From contig OY763325.1 of NCBI GenBank assembly GCA_963667315.1, forward strand, positions 2,418,001 to 2,482,000: DNA of 64,000 nucleotides. The letters are read 5' to 3'. This document shows positions 9,190-17,184 of this stretch, in pieces. Numbering within the stretch: the first letter of the stretch is position 1; every line of letters starts with the position of its first letter. The notes below the pieces were generated by a model. That model had not been told where the DNA came from. It saw only the letters and a list, made by a program, of their open reading frames with translations, and made no database searches. A program made the position numbers and the translations under genes. The stretch comes from DAINPP01 sp963667315 (GTDB lineage Bacteria; Thermotogota; Thermotogae; MWEM01).

Positions 9190-9212
9190 ATTTTATCATC
9201 AGCTGATAAAAT
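9190..9212. promoter_or_regulatory. Palindrome upstream of htrA
   Basis: ATTTTATCA (9190-9198) and TGATAAAAT (9204-9212) form a 9-bp inverted repeat around TCAGC, 31 nt upstream of the htrA start. TATAAT-like hexamers reading toward htrA lie at 9236-9241 and 9252-9257. The position suits an operator just after the transcription start. It is not a CIRCE element. Confidence 0.4.
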
Positions 9213-9290
9213 GCTTAGCGTCATTAACTGGTTTAATTATAACGCATCTATATTATAAGCAGCAAATTGTGAGGAAATAGTGAAGAAAAA

Positions 9291-9341
9291 GCAGTTCTTT
9301 CATTCATCCCGGTAAATCTCCGGAATAGAAAAAGAACTGCC
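9291..9341 (-). terminator. Terminator of the adhE-hydrogenase operon
   Basis: GCAGTTCTTT (9291-9300) pairs with AAAGAACTGC (9332-9341), with an inner CCGG/CCGG stem. On the minus strand it is followed by a TTTTTC run. It lies 31 bp after the stop of the group B-like hydrogenase gene. Confidence 0.8.
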
Positions 9342-9371
9342 GTCTTTTCTGTTTAAACGAATCAAATATGA

Positions 9372-10802
9372 TTATTGTTTGATCTTCATGATCTTCTTTT
9401 TAGCAATTGCAGGATCAATCGTGATTCCCGGTCCTGCAATACAGCCTCCTCTGCAAGCCATCCCTTCGATCAATTGAATGGCTTCGCCTTTAGCCGTCTT
9501 AAAAATTCGGTCAGCTTCAACAAGGCCATTCATCTTCAGAACGGTTCCCTCTATATCTATTCTGGAACCGAGGGCTTCAGTAACCCCACCGCTATAGGCA
9601 AACCCCCAGCCATTTTGAGAACCTCCAATCTCCAGAGGTTCAAGTTTCGTCGGTTCAACCCCTTTGGCGATAAACAGGGCACCAAGCTCTTCATATGTCA
9701 TCACAAAATCAACTGCCTTATTCTCCCATGCTTCTTTTTTCTTGGCAAAGCAGGGACCGATGAAGATGATCTTTGTTTTATCTTCAATGATCCTGAGATC
9801 GTTTCCGATGACAGCCATCGGTGATGGCACAGGTGAAATGTTCTTCTCATACCCCTTCTGATACTTTTTCACATAGTCGACAAATGCAGGGCAACAGGAG
9901 GTCAACACACAATGAGACTCTTCAGTGACAAGTTGAGCTTCTTTTTTAGCCACATAATCCGCCGCAATCGCCACTTCAAGACATTCATCAAAACCGCATT
10001 TCAATATGGCATTCTTAATTTGACCAACCGTTGTTTGGGGGCCAAACTGTGAAACGATAGAAGGTGCGATTACGGCGATTGTCTTTGACGGTTCGTTGAT
10101 CGCTTTAATCAGAGAATAAAAATCTGATGTCGCCTCGATCGCTCCGAACGGACAGGCTGTCGAACAGGTCCCGCAACTCACACATCCTTTTTTATCGATA
10201 TCGGCGGCAAAGGTATCATCCCTGCTGATGGCATCAACCGGACAGGCTGTTTCACAAGGTCTTTCCAGCTTCACGATCGAATAATACTGGCAGGCTTTGG
10301 CACACAACCCACATCCCACACATTTTTCCGAATCGATATAAGCCCTGTTGTTTCTGATTTCAATCGCCTTTCTCGGACAGACGCTGTAACAGGAATGCGC
10401 CAGACAATTCCGGCAAAGATCGGTCACATAATATCTGCCGGAAGGACATTTATCACAGGCTTCTTTGATAACCTGAATAAATTCACCATTTGACCGGTAT
10501 GCTGAATAAGGGGCCATATACTGCTCAATATCACGTGCTATTTCGTAGAGTTCAATATCCCTCGTTTTATCATAATCCAAACCGAGATAGATCTTTATTT
10601 TTTGCGACAATATCTCTCGTTCAAGATAAACCTGCTCTTCGGAATCCGGTATAATCCGTTTGGGCAGTTTTGGTAATTCCTCTTTCAATTTACCTTTGTC
10701 GATCATTTTAGCTAGTTCGATAAGCGTCTGTCTTCGCTTTTTCATCACTTCATTAAAGACAAAGGTTCTCTCATGCAACGGGCCGGGCCGATTTGTTTTC
10801 AC
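9372..10802 (-). CDS. [FeFe]-hydrogenase, group B-like, in sensory/adhE operon
   Basis: 476 aa. The N-terminus (1-110) is helical and lacks the [2Fe-2S] domain. A Cys-rich segment (117-218) could bind several [4Fe-4S] clusters. The H-cluster domain has TSCCPAF (301-307), GPCFAKK (350-356) and MACRGGCIAGPG (448-459). Unlike the sensory enzyme at 2992-4719 it keeps both Cys of the first motif, so proton relay is possible. The motifs fit the poorly characterised group B hydrogenases. It is the last gene of the adhE operon and its start overlaps the preceding ferredoxin stop by 4 bp. Whether it produces H2 or works as the sensing partner of the separate PAS protein is open; the operon suggests the latter. 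Confidence 0.88.
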   Translation of the reverse strand: MKTNRPGPLHERTFVFNEVMKKRRQTLIELAKMIDKGKLKEELPKLPKRIIPDSEEQVYLEREILSQKIKIYLGLDYDKTRDIELYEIARDIEQYMAPYSAYRSNGEFIQVIKEACDKCPSGRYYVTDLCRNCLAHSCYSVCPRKAIEIRNNRAYIDSEKCVGCGLCAKACQYYSIVKLERPCETACPVDAISRDDTFAADIDKKGCVSCGTCSTACPFGAIEATSDFYSLIKAINEPSKTIAVIAPSIVSQFGPQTTVGQIKNAILKCGFDECLEVAIAADYVAKKEAQLVTEESHCVLTSCCPAFVDYVKKYQKGYEKNISPVPSPMAVIGNDLRIIEDKTKIIFIGPCFAKKKEAWENKAVDFVMTYEELGALFIAKGVEPTKLEPLEIGGSQNGWGFAYSGGVTEALGSRIDIEGTVLKMNGLVEADRIFKTAKGEAIQLIEGMACRGGCIAGPGITIDPAIAKKKIMKIKQ

Positions 10803-11044
10803 CCTTCTTCGCCGGCTTTCTGCATGATCATCTCTTTCATCTTTACCGGATTCATGTCATCAAAAAATTCACCATCCACATTGATGACAGGGGGTCTCAT
10901 CGCCTGCTGGCATTTGTCAAAACAGGTAGAATACTTTAACGTTATCTTTGTTTTAATCTCTTCGGGAAGTTCATTGATCGCCTCCACCAGCGATGATGAT
11001 CCCAGAAGGTGACAGGTGGTTCCCACACATACTTTTATCTCCAT
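10799..11044 (-). CDS. Thioredoxin-like [2Fe-2S] ferredoxin, second in operon
   Basis: 81 aa. The start was set at the ATG at 11044, 9 nt after GAGGAG; the in-frame ATG at 11053 abuts that RBS. The protein is one thioredoxin-like [2Fe-2S] domain of the NuoE C-terminal type, with ligands in CVGTTC near the start and CFDKC in the middle. The same module forms the last 75 residues of HydA and the protein at 12737-12997. It probably passes electrons to or from the hydrogenase whose gene overlaps its 3' end. Confidence 0.85.
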   Translation of the reverse strand: MEIKVCVGTTCHLLGSSSLVEAINELPEEIKTKITLKYSTCFDKCQQAMRPPVINVDGEFFDDMNPVKMKEMIMQKAGEEG

Positions 11045-11057
11045 ACTTTTCATCTCC

Positions 11058-12221
11058 TCAACAATACTGTACTGATACGATTTTCCCGAGTCTTTTCAGA
11101 TTCCCAGTAATATCCCTGATCAGAGAAGATCTGATTGACATATCGAACGGCAACGCCGGGTTATGATAAAAGGCATTCACTTTCCTGCCCACCAGAAAAT
11201 TGATCTCATCACTGTTTCTTAGCATTTCAAACATCTTCTGTGCCCCATCGGGTTCCTCATCCTTAAAATTATATTCAAACAGGTCTTTCTCACAGGTATC
11301 CAGCAATTTGTTCAATTTCTGAAGGGTTAAAACCCCTTCCGTTACCAGATCAACCCCTTTCATCAAACCGTATGGCGGTAGATCATTCCCGCGTGTTTTC
11401 CTGAATTGTATATCCAACTCGTTTCCGGTAACCCTTGTAACGATATTACTGGTGGTACCACCGCAGATCACCTTGTTTCCCTTCTTGCTCAAAAACGCCT
11501 GAACATATTGTCTATCCATCTTTTTTTCGAGTGGTGGTCCGGTAAAGATATGCATTTTCGGTTTTTCTGTTATCTTCATTCCGATAAGCGTCGAATCATC
11601 TCCGGGACTCTCCTCATAATAGTTGTAAGTTATTTCTATCAAATCATCGACAATCATTTTCAAATCATCCGTCTTTCCTCTTAATTTCTTGACACAATTC
11701 ACAAGACTTTCGGTTCCCCATCCAAAATCCAGAAGGTTTCCAATACCGGCATGGATAAGACCATCTGACATGGCAAATATAAAATCATTCTCCTTCAGGT
11801 TGAAAAGTGCCGTTCTGATTTTTTTATTATTTGAGACCTGTTCACTGTAGCGGGGTTCATAAACCATTCTGTCCTTGATGATGATCGGATCCGGATTATC
11901 GTAATTCACGATTTTGACACCACCGGTTGAAAAAATCTGAATGATCGTAAACGTCGAGTAGGCGATTCCCCTGTGCTTACAAACAGGCAACGTGTTGGTG
12001 ATGGTATCAACGATTTCTTCCACCGGAACCTTATTCTCAAACAAGGTTCCAATAATCTCCGTTGTCAGTATCGAAAGGATACTCGCCTTTATTCCGCTTC
12101 CAAGACCATCTGACAGTATGATTATCTTTGAATCCGCTAATTTCTTTATCTGAACATTATCTCCGCAAACGGATTCATTTAATTTATTCAGGTTTTTGTT
12201 GTAAACCACTGCGGATGTCAT
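11058..12221 (-). CDS. SpoIIE-type PPM serine phosphatase, second copy
   Basis: 387 aa, ATG at 12221 behind GGGGTGA, 6 bp after the PAS gene. The PPM domain (1-217) has LSDGLGSG (36-43), MSDGLIHAG (151-159) and GDDSTL (207-212). The C-terminal 160 residues match the other hydrogenase-linked phosphatase: TGPP (227-230), ICGGTT (252-257) and PPYGLMKGVDLVTEG (282-296). No transmembrane segment is seen. It is expected to be controlled by the PAS protein encoded directly upstream, mirroring the sensor-phosphatase pair at 2992-5862. Its protein substrate is not in the window. Confidence 0.88.
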   Translation of the reverse strand: MTSAVVYNKNLNKLNESVCGDNVQIKKLADSKIIILSDGLGSGIKASILSILTTEIIGTLFENKVPVEEIVDTITNTLPVCKHRGIAYSTFTIIQIFSTGGVKIVNYDNPDPIIIKDRMVYEPRYSEQVSNNKKIRTALFNLKENDFIFAMSDGLIHAGIGNLLDFGWGTESLVNCVKKLRGKTDDLKMIVDDLIEITYNYYEESPGDDSTLIGMKITEKPKMHIFTGPPLEKKMDRQYVQAFLSKKGNKVICGGTTSNIVTRVTGNELDIQFRKTRGNDLPPYGLMKGVDLVTEGVLTLQKLNKLLDTCEKDLFEYNFKDEEPDGAQKMFEMLRNSDEINFLVGRKVNAFYHNPALPFDMSIRSSLIRDITGNLKRLGKIVSVQYC

Positions 12222-12227
12222 GCTTCA

Positions 12228-12728
12228 TCACCCCTGTTCTTCTTCTTTAAAGGTATTGACCAGTTTAAACAGACTCGCCTTCGTTTCAGCGGTTGTCTCG
12301 CCAAGGATTGAAGCAATTTCCTGTACGATTTTCATCTGCTTTTCGGCTATCTTGTTAACTTCATCGATGACTTTGTATTTCAACGCATTCAATTCTTTTT
12401 CCTTTTTCTGATGATGGGAAATATCGTTAAAGATCTTTGCAATTAATGTTCCGTCATCAACTGAATAGCAAACTTCAGAAGTTCTGATATCCAGTTCAGG
12501 ATAATCATACATCCGCCTGACCACCTTTAGATAATCATTTTTAACCTCATACAGATCATCCAGGTTATCGAAAAAAATGGTCGCGGATTTCCCCAGAATA
12601 TCCGTCCCTTCAAGGTTAAAAATCTTCAGAAAAGAATTATTGACCACTTGAATCTTCATATCTTTATCTACGACCATCAAGCCATTTGGATCGGAATCCC
12701 ATATTTCCTCCCATATGTTTTTTGGCAT
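12228..12728 (-). CDS. PAS-domain sensor protein with conserved coiled tail
   Basis: 166 aa, cytoplasmic. One PAS domain (about 1-115) begins DPNGLMVVDKDMKIQVVNNS, closely matching SPNGIVILDNDLRIIHMNNS in the sensory hydrogenase at 2992-4719. The last 45 residues form a helical tail with LGETTAET, matching LGKSTAES there, and both proteins end in an acidic EE stretch. This protein is therefore the detached PAS-plus-tail half of that enzyme. No heme- or flavin-specific residue can be named with confidence. The gene sits between a ferredoxin and the phosphatase, with gaps of 8 and 6 bp. Confidence 0.85.
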   Translation of the reverse strand: MPKNIWEEIWDSDPNGLMVVDKDMKIQVVNNSFLKIFNLEGTDILGKSATIFFDNLDDLYEVKNDYLKVVRRMYDYPELDIRTSEVCYSVDDGTLIAKIFNDISHHQKKEKELNALKYKVIDEVNKIAEKQMKIVQEIASILGETTAETKASLFKLVNTFKEEEQG

Positions 12729-12736
12729 CTCATCAC

Positions 12737-12997
12737 CTACTTTTCGAGAGAGTTAATATAAGGCATTATCTCTTTGTGAAATCTTGATATCGTATTTTCG
12801 GGACTAAAGTGTGTAAAAATCTCATCATCAATCTTGATCACAACGCCTTTGTTACACGGACCGATACAGAAAGACCCTTTCAGATGAATCTTTGCCTCAA
12901 AATCCTCCCGTTCGATTTCTTTTTTCAAAATGTCCACGACATGACTCGATCCCTTCAGATAGCAGGCACTTCCCATGCATACGTAGATATCTTTCAT
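12737..12997 (-). CDS. Thioredoxin-like [2Fe-2S] ferredoxin, first in operon
   Basis: 86 aa, second gene of the adhE operon, 13 bp after adhE. It starts MKDIYVCMGSACYLKGS, with the first ligand pair C-x4-C, and the second pair lies in FCIGPCNKG. This is the NuoE-type [2Fe-2S] thioredoxin fold. It is a paralogue of the product of 10799-11044. A role in carrying electrons between the redox pool and the PAS/hydrogenase sensor is inferred only from position. Confidence 0.85.
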   Translation of the reverse strand: MKDIYVCMGSACYLKGSSHVVDILKKEIEREDFEAKIHLKGSFCIGPCNKGVVIKIDDEIFTHFSPENTISRFHKEIMPYINSLEK

Positions 12998-13010
12998 TTT
13001 TCAGCCCCCT

Positions 13011-15599
13011 TTATACTGTTCCTTCATATGCTTTTATATAAAGTTCTCTGATCTCACTGATCAGAGGATATCTCGGATTTGCCGTTGTACACTGGTCATC
13101 AAATGCCAGTTCCGACATTTCATCCAGTTTGGCGTAAAAATCCTCTTCAACGATCCCCAACTCTTTGATGGAAGCGGGTATCTTCAGTTCTCTTTTCAAC
13201 CTTTCAACTGCCGCTATCAAACGATTAACCTTCTCGGTATCATTTGCACCACCGAGATGGAGATGATCGGCGATTCTTCCATATCTCAATGCGGCATGGG
13301 GATACTTGTACTGTGGGAAAGCCGTCTGTTTTCTCGGTGCTTCTGTTGCATTGTATTTAATCACCTGACTGATCAGTAGCGCATTTGCCAGACCGTGAGG
13401 GACATGGAACATGGAACCGAGTTTGTGTGCCATTGAATGACAGATACCGAGGAATGCATTACCAAATGCCATCCCGGCAATCGTAGAAGCAAAATGCACT
13501 TTTTCCCTTGCTCTTCTGTCCGTTCCATCCTTGAAAGCTCTCGGCAGATAATTAAAAATGAGATTGATTGCCTGAAGGGAATGACCGTATGTAAAATCAG
13601 TTGCCAGTACGGAAACATAAGCTTCTATCGCATGAACCAGTGCGTCAATACCGGAATGTGCGGTTAATTTCTCAGGCATGGTCATCACGAGATTGGGATC
13701 AACGATTGCCATATCCGGTGTGAGTTCATAATCGGCTATCGGATATTTAACACCGGATTTTTCATCCGTTACCACCGCAAATGGAGTGACTTCCGACCCG
13801 GTTCCTGATGTCGTCGGTATACAGACCATCGTTGCTTTCTTCCCCAATTCCGGGAATTTATAGATTCTCTTTCTGATATCCATAAACCGTTGTGCGAGGA
13901 CTTCAAATTTGACTTCACTGTGTTCATACATCAGCCACATGATCTTTGCGGCATCCATCGGTGAGCCACCCCCAAGTGCGATAATGACATCGGGTTTGAA
14001 GGCATTCATCATCTCTAACCCTTTATGGATCGTCCGTGTCGTCGGATCCGGCTCAACTTCGTAAAAAACTTCTGATTCAATATTCATCGCCTTCATCACA
14101 TCAACGATCCGGTCGGCATAACCATTTCCGAAAAGAAAGGCATCGGTTACGATAAAGGCTCTCTTTTTGTTGTGCAATTCTTTAAGAGCCGGTTCCAGCG
14201 CACCCGGCTTGAGGTATATCTTGGGTGGCACCCTGAACCAGAGCATATTTTCCTGTCGCTTTGCAATCGTCTTGATATTCATCAGATGTTTTACCCCCAC
14301 ATTCTCACTGACCGAATTACCGCCCCATGAACCGCATCCCAAGGTCAGTGAGGGTTCAAGTCTGAAATTATAAAGATCGCCGATAGCCCCCTGTGACGCA
14401 GGCATGTTGACCAGTATTCTTCCCGTCTGCATCGCTTCACCATACTTTGCGATTCTTTCTTTGTTTTCGGGGTTCGTGTACAGAACTGATGTATGACCCA
14501 TGCCGCCAAACTTAACAAGGGCTTCCGCTTTTTTTACACCCTCATCAAAATCCTCTGCCATATACATGGCAAGTGTCGGTGAAAGTTTTTCATAGGCAAA
14601 CGGTTCTCCCTCACCAATTTCCGAACATTCGGCAATCAGCACCTGAGCGTCTTCATTTACTTGAACACCCGATTGTTCGGCAATCCCGGAGGCGCTCTGT
14701 CCAACGATAGCCGGATTGATCCTGCCGTCTTTCAGGATGTTTTGTCCGACAAGTTCTTTTTCCTCCGTTGAAAGAATATGAGCTCCTCTCTTTGTCAATT
14801 CAGTCCTGACCTGCTCATAAACGGCTTTAACCACTATAATAGATTGTTCAGAAGCACATATCACACCGTTATCAAATGTTTTACTCATCAAGACCGAATT
14901 GGATGCCATAAGGATATCCGCAGTTTCATCAATCAATGCCGGTGTGTTCCCTGCACCAACACCAATAGCAGGTTTTCCGGATGAATAGGCCGCTTTCACC
15001 ATTCCGGGTCCCCCCGTTGCCAGTATCAGGTTGATTTCAGGGTGCTTCATCAGATAATTTGTCAGTTCAATACTCGGTTCTGTGATACAGCCGATGATCC
15101 CTTCCGGTGCTCCTGCGGCAACAGCCGCTTCGTTGATGATACGTGCCGCTGCAGCGGTGCATTTCTTTGCCCTTGGATGCGGTGAAAACAGAATGGCATT
15201 TCTCGTCTTAAGCGCGAGAAGGGCCTTAAAAATCGTCGTGGAAGTGGGATTTGTCGTGGGGACGACTCCCGCTATGATTCCGATGGGTTCCGCTACTTTC
15301 GTTACACCGGATGTTTCATCATCTGAAATCACACCACAGGTCTTTGCATCTTTGTATTTGTTATAAATATATTCTGCGGCAAAATGATTCTTGATCACCT
15401 TATCTTCTACAATTCCCATCCCGGTTTCTGATACCGCCTCTTTGGCAAGCCAAATCCGATAAGAATTAGCAGACATCGAAGCTCTTCTGAAGATCTTGTC
15501 CACCTGCTCCTGTGTATAAGTCGCATATTCACGTTGTGCATTTATCGCAGTTCTCAAAAACCGGTCCAAATCTTCAATCGTACTAATTCGTTTAAACAT
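13011..15599 (-). CDS. adhE: Bifunctional acetaldehyde/alcohol dehydrogenase AdhE
   Basis: 862 aa from the ATG at 15599, 8 nt after GGAGG; an upstream in-frame start lacks an RBS. It reduces acetyl-CoA to acetaldehyde and on to ethanol with two NADH, forming spirosome filaments in known cases. The N-terminal ALDH domain has the catalytic Cys248 in GVICASEQS and the nucleotide-binding stretch GVGAGNTPA. The C-terminal iron-dependent ADH domain has GGGSPMDAAK and the metal-ligand region ICHSMAHKLG. Length fits the family (about 870-890). It leads a six-gene operon (adhE, ferredoxin, PAS, phosphatase, ferredoxin, hydrogenase) under a consensus promoter with Rex-like boxes, tying ethanol formation to redox sensing. 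Confidence 0.97.
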   Translation of the reverse strand: MFKRISTIEDLDRFLRTAINAQREYATYTQEQVDKIFRRASMSANSYRIWLAKEAVSETGMGIVEDKVIKNHFAAEYIYNKYKDAKTCGVISDDETSGVTKVAEPIGIIAGVVPTTNPTSTTIFKALLALKTRNAILFSPHPRAKKCTAAAARIINEAAVAAGAPEGIIGCITEPSIELTNYLMKHPEINLILATGGPGMVKAAYSSGKPAIGVGAGNTPALIDETADILMASNSVLMSKTFDNGVICASEQSIIVVKAVYEQVRTELTKRGAHILSTEEKELVGQNILKDGRINPAIVGQSASGIAEQSGVQVNEDAQVLIAECSEIGEGEPFAYEKLSPTLAMYMAEDFDEGVKKAEALVKFGGMGHTSVLYTNPENKERIAKYGEAMQTGRILVNMPASQGAIGDLYNFRLEPSLTLGCGSWGGNSVSENVGVKHLMNIKTIAKRQENMLWFRVPPKIYLKPGALEPALKELHNKKRAFIVTDAFLFGNGYADRIVDVMKAMNIESEVFYEVEPDPTTRTIHKGLEMMNAFKPDVIIALGGGSPMDAAKIMWLMYEHSEVKFEVLAQRFMDIRKRIYKFPELGKKATMVCIPTTSGTGSEVTPFAVVTDEKSGVKYPIADYELTPDMAIVDPNLVMTMPEKLTAHSGIDALVHAIEAYVSVLATDFTYGHSLQAINLIFNYLPRAFKDGTDRRAREKVHFASTIAGMAFGNAFLGICHSMAHKLGSMFHVPHGLANALLISQVIKYNATEAPRKQTAFPQYKYPHAALRYGRIADHLHLGGANDTEKVNRLIAAVERLKRELKIPASIKELGIVEEDFYAKLDEMSELAFDDQCTTANPRYPLISEIRELYIKAYEGTV

Positions 15600-15619
15600 G
15601 AAAAACCCTCCTTGCATAC

Positions 15620-15637
15620 TTGTGATATTTTTCACTT
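15620..15637. promoter_or_regulatory. Rex-like site near adhE start codon
   Basis: TTGTGATATTTTTCACTT matches most positions of the 18-bp Rex consensus and lies 20 bp upstream of the adhE start codon. Confidence 0.45.
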
Positions 15638-15724
15638 GTTAAGTTGTGATACTCTAAACAAAAACTATTGAAAGCATAACAACAAAAACATGTAATACCC
15701 TTATTTAATAAGATTAATTAACTT

Positions 15725-15742
15725 TAGTGAATATTTTCACTA
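15725..15742. promoter_or_regulatory. Rex-like palindrome in adhE leader
   Basis: TAGTGAATATTTTCACTA has perfect 7-bp arms around a 4-bp centre, the geometry of a Rex box (TTGTGAA-N4-TTCACAA), with one change per half-site. Confidence 0.55.
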
Positions 15743-15781
15743 TATACCTTAAAATTAAAACAGCTCTTTCCGCCGTTTTAA

Positions 15782-15806
15782 TTGTGAATTATTTCCCTTT
15801 TCACAA
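15782..15806. promoter_or_regulatory. Rex-like inverted repeat at adhE transcription start
   Basis: TTGTGAA (15782-15788) and TTCACAA (15800-15806) are perfect Rex half-sites, but spaced by 11 bp, not the usual 4. It lies directly after the -10 box. Confidence 0.5.
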
Positions 15807-15810
15807 CCGG

Positions 15811-15838
15811 ATTATAACACACTACTTTGTTTTGTCAA
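15811..15838 (-). promoter_or_regulatory. Consensus sigma-70-type promoter of adhE operon
   Basis: On the minus strand TTGACA (15838-15833) and TATAAT (15816-15811) are separated by 16 bp. The expected start is near 15804, within a Rex-like box. Confidence 0.8.
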
Positions 15839-15958
15839 CCCGCGAACGTTAAACTTTATTTGATTTTATGATGAAATAAAATTGCATGGTTCATGCATAC
15901 AGTAATCAGAAGGATCCTCAATAATTGTTTGACTATTCATCATCAGTTTAAGTTTATG

Positions 15959-17131
15959 CTAACGCGATTGTTCTCTTCGATTGATAGAGACGAAAAGCAT
16001 GATCATGACAAAAACGCCTGAAAATAGAAGGAAAGGCGTAAAATAGCCCCATTGTATACCGAGACTACCACTGATTTTCCCAATGATAAACCCCGCAAAC
16101 AAACTGCCAAAAGAGGCACCGACAGTAAATAACGAAAGAGCAAAACCGAGTCCTTCATGGATTGTCTCAACGAGCAGCGACTGAAGTGTCGGAAAGATTG
16201 AAGAATGGATCAAACCGGATAGACACAAAAAGATGGCCATCAAAACAAAATTTGAGGGGAGAAACTGAGCAAAAAAAGTGATTGGCAGACCTGTTATCGA
16301 AACGATCATCAACCATTTCAAATGCCCGATTCTATCGACAAAACCGGAAGATAAGAAACGACCCGCAAGCAGCCCCACCCAGAAAATAGAGGGGAGAAGA
16401 CTGGAAAGTTCCTTGTTATTCTTTAGATAATCGGTTGAATAAAGCGGTGCCCAGGAAAAAACACCAATTTCAGATGCCACATAAAAAAAGATGGCGGTGA
16501 AAATAATCCAGAAATATTTATTCTTAAGAATCTCAAACGCATAAGCTTTTTGCCCTTTTAGATCCTTTTTTTCTGCCGGTTGTATATGAATGGTTAACCT
16601 TGTGGTGAAATAAAGTGGAATACAGGTATAACCGGCTATAACAAAGAAAAAGGCCGTATACGGCAAGTCTTTCGCAATAAAAAACGAAGCGATAAGGGGA
16701 CTGATCATCGATCCAAGTGCAAAAAAAGCGTGGATCAGATTCAACAGTTTTCCGCTTTCACCTCTGAATTTACCGCTGATCGGTGGTATGGCCACTTCAA
16801 GTGATGAGACTCCGAATCCGATAATCATATTCCCCAGAATCAGCATGGGTTCGGTTTTTGCCAGTGCAAAAAGGACAACCCCCAGTGGGAAAGCAACCCC
16901 GGCGATCAGAAGTGGTTTTTTCGTCCCGACATAATCAATCAACGTGCCGATGAGAAGTGCTCCAAGTAAAAAGCCCATCGAATTTGCCGCGAATATCGTC
17001 CCGACCTGTGTATAGGAAAGTGAAAGGGATTCACTGATGATCGGCATAACCGCTGATATATAGGTGGATATGGCTCCCATTATCAGGAAGGCGTTGTATC
17101 CAAGTCCTTTATAGGTTTTCAGATCATTCAT
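15959..17131 (-). CDS. MFS transporter
   Basis: 390 aa, about 12 hydrophobic segments, with the loop motif GTLIDYVGTKKP between segments 2 and 3 and the matching SGFVDRIGHLKW in the second half, as in the major facilitator superfamily. A long charged loop near residues 185-195 divides the two six-helix bundles. Overall form resembles sugar:proton symporters of the FucP/FHS type, but substrate residues cannot be assigned. It starts behind GGAGATG and follows the flippase-like gene by 53 bp on the same strand, so the two may be co-transcribed. Confidence 0.82.
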   Translation of the reverse strand: MNDLKTYKGLGYNAFLIMGAISTYISAVMPIISESLSLSYTQVGTIFAANSMGFLLGALLIGTLIDYVGTKKPLLIAGVAFPLGVVLFALAKTEPMLILGNMIIGFGVSSLEVAIPPISGKFRGESGKLLNLIHAFFALGSMISPLIASFFIAKDLPYTAFFFVIAGYTCIPLYFTTRLTIHIQPAEKKDLKGQKAYAFEILKNKYFWIIFTAIFFYVASEIGVFSWAPLYSTDYLKNNKELSSLLPSIFWVGLLAGRFLSSGFVDRIGHLKWLMIVSITGLPITFFAQFLPSNFVLMAIFLCLSGLIHSSIFPTLQSLLVETIHEGLGFALSLFTVGASFGSLFAGFIIGKISGSLGIQWGYFTPFLLFSGVFVMIMLFVSINRREQSR

Positions 17132-17184
17132 CTTATCATCTCCAGGAAATATTTGAAATTTTTATTGAATCGTCTTTCGATTAA

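Larger units (their letters stand above)
15600..15958. other. adhE promoter and long leader region
   Basis: 359 bp between the MFS gene and adhE. It holds a consensus promoter, three Rex-like sites and a 9-bp AT-rich inverted repeat (15753-15761 with 15775-15783) reading toward adhE. The predicted 5' leader is about 200 nt. No small ORF with a credible RBS was found in it. Confidence 0.6.
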
